From Iamia sp038233335 (GTDB taxonomy: Bacteria > Actinomycetota > Acidimicrobiia > Acidimicrobiales > Iamiaceae): a stretch of 18,673 bases of DNA. The first letter of the stretch is position 1. Each line of letters opens with the position of its first letter. The notes under the pieces are model-generated. The model did no database searches, had not been told where the DNA came from, and saw only the letters and a program-made list of their open reading frames with translations. This document shows positions 14,465 through 18,673 of the stretch, one piece after another. The translations under genes were made by a program, and so were the position numbers. Location: positions 1-18,673 of the forward strand of contig JBBSME010000057.1 in assembly GCA_038233335.1 (NCBI GenBank). The letters run 5' to 3'.

Positions 14465-15697
14465 TCAGTCGACGATCGCCTGCGCCACCAGCGGGCCGAG
14501 CGTGTCGCGGATGGGATGGGTGCTGGAGGGGAGCAGCTGGGTGAGGAACACGGCGGTGATGTCCTCCACCGGGTCGACCCAGAAGGTGGTGCTGGCCGCC
14601 CCGCCCCAGGTGAAGCTGCCGGGTGAGCCCATGACCCGGTTGGCCACCGGGTCGAGGGTCACCGCCAGCCCCAGACCGAAGCCGACCCCCTCCGACGACG
14701 TCTCTGCGAACAGGGGCCGGCCGTACTGCTCGAGGTCGGCCCCACCGGGCAGGTGGTTGCGGGTCATGTAGCGCACGGTCCGGTCCGAGAGCAGGCGCAC
14801 CCCGTCGAGCTCGCCGCCCCGGCGCAGCATGTCCGCGAACCGCAGGTAGTCGGCGGCCGTGGACACCAGCCCGCCACCGCCTGAGAGGTAGGTGGGGGTC
14901 TTCTTGGCCACCGGGCCGATGGCGTCGAAGCGGTTTGCCTTGCCGCCCTGACCCGGGATGTAGAGCCCGGCCAGTCGGTGGCGCTGGTCCTCGGGCAGGC
15001 CGAAGCTGGTGTCGACCATGCCCAGCGGGCCGAGGATCCGCTCGGCGAAGAAGGCATCGAGGCTCTGGCCGGAGATGACCTCGACCAGGTGGCCGAGGAC
15101 GTCGGTGGCCACCGAGTAGGTCCACTCCGAGCCGGGCTGGAAGAGCAGGGGGAGCGAGGCCCAGGTCTGGCAGGCCGCGGCCATGTCGACCCCGGGGGGC
15201 TGGCCGAAGTCGAAGCCGTGGTCCCGGTAGAGCGCGTCGACCGGATCGGCCCGGTGGAACCCGTAGGTGAGCCCAGCGGTGTGGGTGAACAGGTGCCAGA
15301 TCCGGATGGGCTCGGTGGCCGGCTCCGTCTCCATGGTCGTGCCCGACCCCGAGCGGTAGACGACGAGGTCCTCGAAGCAGGGGATCCAGCGCGACACCGG
15401 GTCGCGCAGGGCGAAGGCCCCCTCCTCGTAGAGCATCAGCGCGGCCACCGCCGTGATCGGCTTGGTCATCGAGTAGATCCGGAAGATGGTGTCGTCCTCG
15501 ATCGCCAGCCCGGCCTCCACGTCGCGCTGCCCGGCTCGGGCCACGTGGGCCAGTCGGCCGCGACGGGACAGGGCGAACAGCCAGCCCGGCAGCCGGCCGT
15601 CGTCGACATAGCCCTGGAAGTGCCGGTCGAGTCGACCCAGCCGCTCGGCGTCGAGGCCGACCTCGGCCGGGTCGACCTCCGCCTCCAGGGCGGTCAT
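14465..15697 (-). CDS. Serine hydrolase, class C beta-lactamase/EstB family
   Basis: This 410-residue protein has the beta-lactamase/transpeptidase-like fold signatures: IYSMTKPITA with nucleophile Ser76 and Lys79 (SxxK), TYSVATDVLGHLVE with Tyr194 as the probable general base, and FTWGGAASTTFWVDP near the C-terminus in the place of the KTG motif. The WGGA version is typical of EstB-like esterases rather than true beta-lactamases, so an ester or amide hydrolase is the best reading. No signal peptide is visible; it starts MTALEAEVDPAEVGL. The start overlaps the stop of the upstream lipoprotein hydrolase (ATGA), and its own stop is 3 nt before the fusion-protein start, so the three genes form one operon. 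Confidence 0.9.
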   Translation of the reverse strand: MTALEAEVDPAEVGLDAERLGRLDRHFQGYVDDGRLPGWLFALSRRGRLAHVARAGQRDVEAGLAIEDDTIFRIYSMTKPITAVAALMLYEEGAFALRDPVSRWIPCFEDLVVYRSGSGTTMETEPATEPIRIWHLFTHTAGLTYGFHRADPVDALYRDHGFDFGQPPGVDMAAACQTWASLPLLFQPGSEWTYSVATDVLGHLVEVISGQSLDAFFAERILGPLGMVDTSFGLPEDQRHRLAGLYIPGQGGKANRFDAIGPVAKKTPTYLSGGGGLVSTAADYLRFADMLRRGGELDGVRLLSDRTVRYMTRNHLPGGADLEQYGRPLFAETSSEGVGFGLGLAVTLDPVANRVMGSPGSFTWGGAASTTFWVDPVEDITAVFLTQLLPSSTHPIRDTLGPLVAQAIVD

Positions 15698-16818
15698 CCC
15701 TCGTCGACCTCGAGGGTGGCCACGTCAGGACCGGCGTCGGTGACCACCTGGGCCAGGCGGTCGGTGCCCTCGGGGTCGCCCTTCAGGAACTGGTCGAAGA
15801 AGTCCAGGGTGGCGGACGTGACGACGGTGGAGGCGTCGGAGCCGAAGCCCTGGACGTAGGGCGGGGTGTGCGGGCCGTCGACCAGGGTCACCAGCCAGGA
15901 GGGCGCCCCCACGTCCTCGGCCAGCTGGGTCGCGTTCTCGTAGGGGACCGTCTCGTCGGCGTCGCCGTGGATGATCAGCAGCGGCGGCCCGTCGTCGATC
16001 GGCGGACCGCCGTCGGAGTCGCCACCCGCGTCCCGGATGGCGAGGTCCGGCAGGTAGGCCCCGGCCCACTCGGCCACCGCGTCGACGCGGTCGTCGGCAC
16101 AGCAGGGGTTGTAGCCCACGGCCAGGGAGGTGAAGCCGCCGAGGGAGTGGCCGGAGAGGCCGATGCGCTCGGTGTCGACCGTCTCCGTCCAGGCCGCGCC
16201 GTCGGCCGGGCCGGTGGCCCAGTCGAGGAGGACCGATACGTCAGCGGGCTGGTTCACCAGGTCCTCGGCGAAGGGGCCGTTCGGGGTCTCGAGGCTGGTG
16301 AGGGGGTAGGTCGGGGCCACCACCACGTACCCGGCCGAGGCCCACTGCTCGAGGGTCGCCGCGTAGGCGGGCCCGCTGCCCCCGTTGCCGTGCGAGAACA
16401 GCACCATCGGCCAGGGCCCGTCGGCGGGCTCGGCGTCGGGGGTGACGTCACCGGTCGCGAACTCTCCGTCGGTGGGGTACAGCACCAGGGTCTCCAGCGT
16501 GCGCTCCGGCAGCTCCGGCTCGCCGCCCTTGGCGTCGGTGACCCGGCTGTCGTCGACGACGGTGGCCTCGTCGGAGCCCACCGCGTAGGTGCCCGGCTCG
16601 GCCACCGTGAGGGCCTCGGCCTCGGTCGTGGTGGTCGACTCCGACGAGGGGGCCTCGGTGGTGGTGGCCGCGTCGGCTGCGGTCGTGGTGGTGGCGTCCG
16701 CCGAGTCGCCGCCGCTGCCGCAGGCCGCGACCAGGAGGGCGGCGGCCAGGGCCAGGGCGAGGGGCCCGCGCCGCCGGAACGTGGGCCGAGGACGGACGGG
16801 AGGGATGGGGGGGTTCAC
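15694..16818 (-). CDS. Alpha/beta-hydrolase lipoprotein (cutinase/PAF-acetylhydrolase-like)
   Basis: This 374-residue exported esterase-like protein starts at the GTG at 16816-16818, the only suitable start before the signal peptide. The signal is TFRRRGPLALALAAALLVAAC with lipobox Cys33. A Thr/Ala/Glu linker (TTTTAADAATTTEAPSSEST) spaces the enzyme from the membrane. The hydrolase core shows MVLFSHGNGG (oxyanion region), GLSGHSLGGFTS (nucleophile Ser in GHSLG), IIHGDADETVPYE (Asp) and VDGPHTPPY (His), a complete triad. The CCADD pair of cysteines may form a disulfide. It resembles the chlorophyllase/dienelactone/PET-hydrolase-like group; the substrate is unknown. A 10-bp palindrome (16819-16828) lies at the start codon. 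It leads the minus-strand operon. Confidence 0.88.
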   Translation of the reverse strand: MNPPIPPVRPRPTFRRRGPLALALAAALLVAACGSGGDSADATTTTAADAATTTEAPSSESTTTTEAEALTVAEPGTYAVGSDEATVVDDSRVTDAKGGEPELPERTLETLVLYPTDGEFATGDVTPDAEPADGPWPMVLFSHGNGGSGPAYAATLEQWASAGYVVVAPTYPLTSLETPNGPFAEDLVNQPADVSVLLDWATGPADGAAWTETVDTERIGLSGHSLGGFTSLAVGYNPCCADDRVDAVAEWAGAYLPDLAIRDAGGDSDGGPPIDDGPPLLIIHGDADETVPYENATQLAEDVGAPSWLVTLVDGPHTPPYVQGFGSDASTVVTSATLDFFDQFLKGDPEGTDRLAQVVTDAGPDVATLEVDEG

Positions 16819-16828
16819 CTCTGCAGAG
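16819..16828. repeat. 10-bp palindrome at the hydrolase start codon
   Basis: CTCTGCAGAG is a perfect palindrome immediately before the GTG on the minus strand. It contains the only purine-rich bases (AGAGG) that could serve as a ribosome site, with almost no spacer. It might affect translation, or be chance. The rest of the gap 16829-16931 shows no gene. Confidence 0.4.
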
Positions 16829-16931
16829 TAGGGGTCTCCATCCCACTCGCGGACGGGTCCACCTCGAGGGTGACACGATCGACCCCGACGCCTCACGGGA
16901 CCAGGGCTCGTCGGCCCGGCCGGCTGGCGGC

Positions 16932-17411
16932 CTAGGCCAGGGCCTTCTCGATGTCGCCCTTCAGCTTTTCGGGCTTGGTGGTGGAGCCGTAGCGCTTGAT
17001 CGGCGTGCCGTCCTTGCCCACCAGGAATTTGGTGAAGTTCCACTTGATCTTGCTCCCGAGCAGGCCGCTCTTCTCGTCGCGGAGCCACTTGTAGAGCGGG
17101 TGGGCCTCGTCGCCGTTGACCTCGACCTTGGAGAACATCGGGAACGACACCCAGTAGTTGACCTGGCAGAACTCCTGGATCTCGCCCTCGTCGCCGGGCT
17201 CCTGGTGACCGAACTGGTCGCAGGGGAAGCCGAGGATGACCAGGCCCTGGTCGGCGTAGGTCGTGTACAGCTCCTCCAGGCCCTCGTACTGCGGGGTGAA
17301 GCCGCACTTGGAGGCGGTGTTGACCACCAGGACGGCCTTGCCCTCGTAGGCCGAGAGGTCGACCTCCTCGCCGGCGATCGAATCAGCGGAGAAGTCGTGC
17401 AGGGTGGTCAT
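16932..17411 (-). CDS. Glutathione peroxidase family (thioredoxin-dependent thiol peroxidase)
   Basis: This 159-residue enzyme reduces peroxides, probably with thioredoxin since actinobacteria lack glutathione. The peroxidatic Cys36 lies in VNTASKCGFTPQY. The second motif is GFPCDQFGHQEPG (Cys64, Gln66), and KWNFTKFLV supplies Trp124 and Asn125 of the catalytic tetrad. Cys82 (EFCQVNYW) matches the resolving cysteine of the two-Cys bacterial type. The usual CNQF is CDQF here (Asp65), an uncommon change next to the catalytic Gln. The length is normal and there is no signal peptide, so it acts in the cytosol. The ATG at 17409-17411 is preceded by AAGGTGAG. It is divergent from the sigma factor gene and appears to be transcribed alone. 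Confidence 0.95.
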   Translation of the reverse strand: MTTLHDFSADSIAGEEVDLSAYEGKAVLVVNTASKCGFTPQYEGLEELYTTYADQGLVILGFPCDQFGHQEPGDEGEIQEFCQVNYWVSFPMFSKVEVNGDEAHPLYKWLRDEKSGLLGSKIKWNFTKFLVGKDGTPIKRYGSTTKPEKLKGDIEKALA

Positions 17412-17727
17412 GGCTCACCTTCGTGTCGTCGAGGGGGTGAAGCGGGGGATCCGTGCTCGATCGTTCGGGGCCGCGCCGGGTCCAGATGGGGTCCAGTGTG
17501 ACACGGACACGGGCCGCGCCATGGAGAGGTGGAACCCCGCCCGCGCCGACCCGAGGGAGGCCCGGACACCATGCGCATCGCCGCTCGCCCGATCGAGGCC
17601 CCCGACCCCTCGGCCCATGCCCCGCGGCCCGTCAGCCGTCCGCATGGGTGATCGCGTCCTCGTCGAACCTCGGAAGCCACCGCCCGTCGCGCGGGCGCCG
17701 CGCGTCGTGCGGAGGGCTGCGTCTGCC
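17412..17727. other. Divergent intergenic region with short repeats
   Basis: No credible gene is seen in these 316 nt. It should hold promoters for the peroxidase (minus) and the sigma factor (plus), but I cannot name convincing -35/-10 pairs. It contains GGGTCCAG twice with an 11-nt period (17478-17485, 17489-17496), followed at once by GTGTGACAC (17496-17504). These are flanked by two copies of GGGCCGCGCC (17468-17477 and 17511-17520). The sigma factor frame stays open upstream of 17728, but the readings there are Arg/Pro-rich and not protein-like. Confidence 0.5.
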
Positions 17728-18294
17728 ATGGTGTCGGCAGTGAAGGAGCGCGACAAGGTCGAGGAGCTGTTCACGGCGGCTCGCGGAGGCTCGGCCTCGG
17801 CGTGGGCCGAGCTCTACGCCCTGCTGCGCCCGCGCCTCTTCCGCTACGCCCGGCTGCGCCTCGCCACCGACGATCAGGCCGAGGATGCCGTCAGCGAGAC
17901 CATGGCCCGAGCCATCGCCTCGGCGGCCAACTACCGGCCGGGGGCAGGGCCGGCGGCCTGGCTGGTGGGGATCTGTCGCAACGTGGTGTTCGAGACCTAT
18001 CGGGCCGGGGGCAAGCAGCGCCCGGTCGACCCCGAGCACCTGGCCCGCCGGGTGGGGCTGACCGAAGATCCCGGTCCGGCCGAGGTGGCGGTGGCCCGAT
18101 CGGAGGAGGCCACCCTCCGGGCCGCCTTCGTCCGGCTCAAGGACGATGACCAGGACGTCCTCTCCCTCCGGGTGGTGGCCGGGCTGGCCACCGAAGAGGT
18201 GGCCGAGGCCCTTGGCAAGAAGGTCGGGGCCGTCCGCATGGCGCAGTCGCGGGCCCTTGAGCGCCTCCGCGAGCTGATGGAGGAGGACCAGTGA
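17728..18294 (+). CDS. ECF-type RNA polymerase sigma-70 family factor
   Basis: This 188-residue product has sigma region 2 (about residues 30-90: LRPRLFRYARLRLATDDQAEDAVSETMARAI, then WLVGICRNVVFETYR) and region 4 (about 130-185: FVRLKDDDQDVLSLRVV, then a helix-turn-helix ATEEVAEALGKKVGAVRMAQSRALERL). A short linker joins them, and region 3 is absent, the ECF layout. It would direct RNA polymerase to a small regulon that the sequence does not reveal. I chose ATG 17728, with GGAGGG at 17711-17716 upstream; GTGs at 17731 and 17740 are alternatives that would change the protein by only a few residues. The next gene is a probable membrane anti-sigma factor 55 nt downstream. Confidence 0.92.
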   Translation: MVSAVKERDKVEELFTAARGGSASAWAELYALLRPRLFRYARLRLATDDQAEDAVSETMARAIASAANYRPGAGPAAWLVGICRNVVFETYRAGGKQRPVDPEHLARRVGLTEDPGPAEVAVARSEEATLRAAFVRLKDDDQDVLSLRVVAGLATEEVAEALGKKVGAVRMAQSRALERLRELMEEDQ

Positions 18295-18349
18295 CCCGGT
18301 GCCGACGACGGCCCGCGGTGTTCCTGCCCCAGACTGGGCGGCAGCGACC

Positions 18350-18673
18350 ATGACCGACTCCGACGACGACCAGATCCTCGACCGCCTGGGCCAGGCGCTC
18401 AGCGGTCCGGTTCCTCCGATCGACCACGTCCGGGTGCGGCGCGTGTCGGCCCAGGCCACCGAGGCCACCGTCCCGGCGCTATCGGGCCCGTCGCAGCCGT
18501 CGCGGCGTCGGGTGTTGTGGATGGGGGCCGCCGCGGCCGGCGGTGTCGCGGCCGGCGTCACCGGTGCGGCGCTGCTGGCCGACGGCGACGACGGACCGAT
18601 CACGCCAGCGGGTGAGGCCGTGGGCGACCTAACCACCCCGTTCGGGGTGGAGGCCGAGGCCCGGGTGATCGCC
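18350..18673 (+). CDS. Probable membrane anti-sigma factor or sigma-linked protein, N-terminal part (runs off window)
   Basis: From ATG 18350 there are 108 in-frame codons to the window edge with no stop. The first 45 residues are polar and acidic (TDSDDDQILDRLGQALSG), suited to a cytosolic sigma-binding segment, with no HxxxCxxC zinc motif. A basic stretch (SRRRVLWMG, about residues 51-59) precedes one hydrophobic span (AAAAGGVAAGVTGAALLA). An acidic outward-facing region follows (DGDDGPITPAGEAVGD). This topology directly after an ECF gene is typical of a regulator that holds the sigma factor at the membrane. The SRRRVLW motif also resembles a twin-arginine signal. No domain could be named with confidence. 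Confidence 0.6.
   Translation, partial: MTDSDDDQILDRLGQALSGPVPPIDHVRVRRVSAQATEATVPALSGPSQPSRRRVLWMGAAAAGGVAAGVTGAALLADGDDGPITPAGEAVGDLTTPFGVEAEARVIA

Noticed and set aside
12785..14626. A 613-codon plus-strand frame opposite the fusion gene
   Set aside because: The Gly/Val/Glu-rich low-complexity translation mirrors the real minus-strand gene; no ribosome site or recognisable motif.
16621..16700. Simple repeats resembling a tandem array
   Set aside because: They encode the Thr/Ala/Glu linker of the lipoprotein hydrolase and are explained by protein low complexity.
15694..17307. The long 537-codon version of the alpha/beta-hydrolase lipoprotein
   Set aside because: The extra N-terminal part is an out-of-frame reading of the peroxidase gene. 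The lipoprotein signal peptide begins right after GTG 16816-16818.

Overview
The window is about 18.7 kb of very GC-rich DNA. Its coding style (frequent GTG starts, stop/start overlaps, lipoproteins with Thr/Ala-rich linkers) and gene content point to an actinobacterium, perhaps of the Acidimicrobiia. That placement is inferred from gene content; no marker gene is present. No tRNA, rRNA, CRISPR array or intact insertion sequence was found.

Positions 1-132 (minus strand) hold the N-terminus of a lipoprotein that runs off the window. A divergent intergenic region (133-340) with a possible promoter leads into the main feature, 341-8959: a tightly coupled plus-strand cluster for a group 1h/5 (actinobacterial-type, high-affinity) [NiFe]-hydrogenase. 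It encodes the small subunit, large subunit, a NifU-type CxxC protein (apparently starting with CTG), DUF5947 and DUF6084 proteins, a 474-residue protein of unknown function, a maturation endopeptidase, two tandem single-span microproteins with a shared C-terminal motif, HypC and HypD. This enzyme class oxidises trace H2 and feeds electrons to the respiratory chain during starvation. The small subunit shows the C-D-G-D signature expected for a proximal [4Fe-4S] cluster with an Asp ligand. hypA, hypB, hypE and hypF are not in the window.

Positions 8960-10740 are a degraded junction. They contain hairpins at the hypD stop, a VapC-type PIN toxin remnant lacking its N-terminus, an intact enoyl-CoA hydratase-like gene, a DUF899 remnant cut off after about 39 codons, and a strong 10-bp-stem hairpin.

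Positions 10741-11736 encode a DUF4185/beta-propeller-like lipoprotein. A convergent minus-strand operon follows (11798-16818): a heparinase-like/glycosyltransferase fusion, a class C beta-lactamase-family serine hydrolase and an alpha/beta-hydrolase lipoprotein. Next is a minus-strand glutathione peroxidase (16932-17411). After a 316-nt divergent intergenic region come an ECF-type sigma factor and the start of a likely membrane anti-sigma factor (18350 to the window end).

The least understood part is the set of unnamed proteins that travel with the hydrogenase, especially the two microproteins, which could be membrane anchors or maturation helpers.
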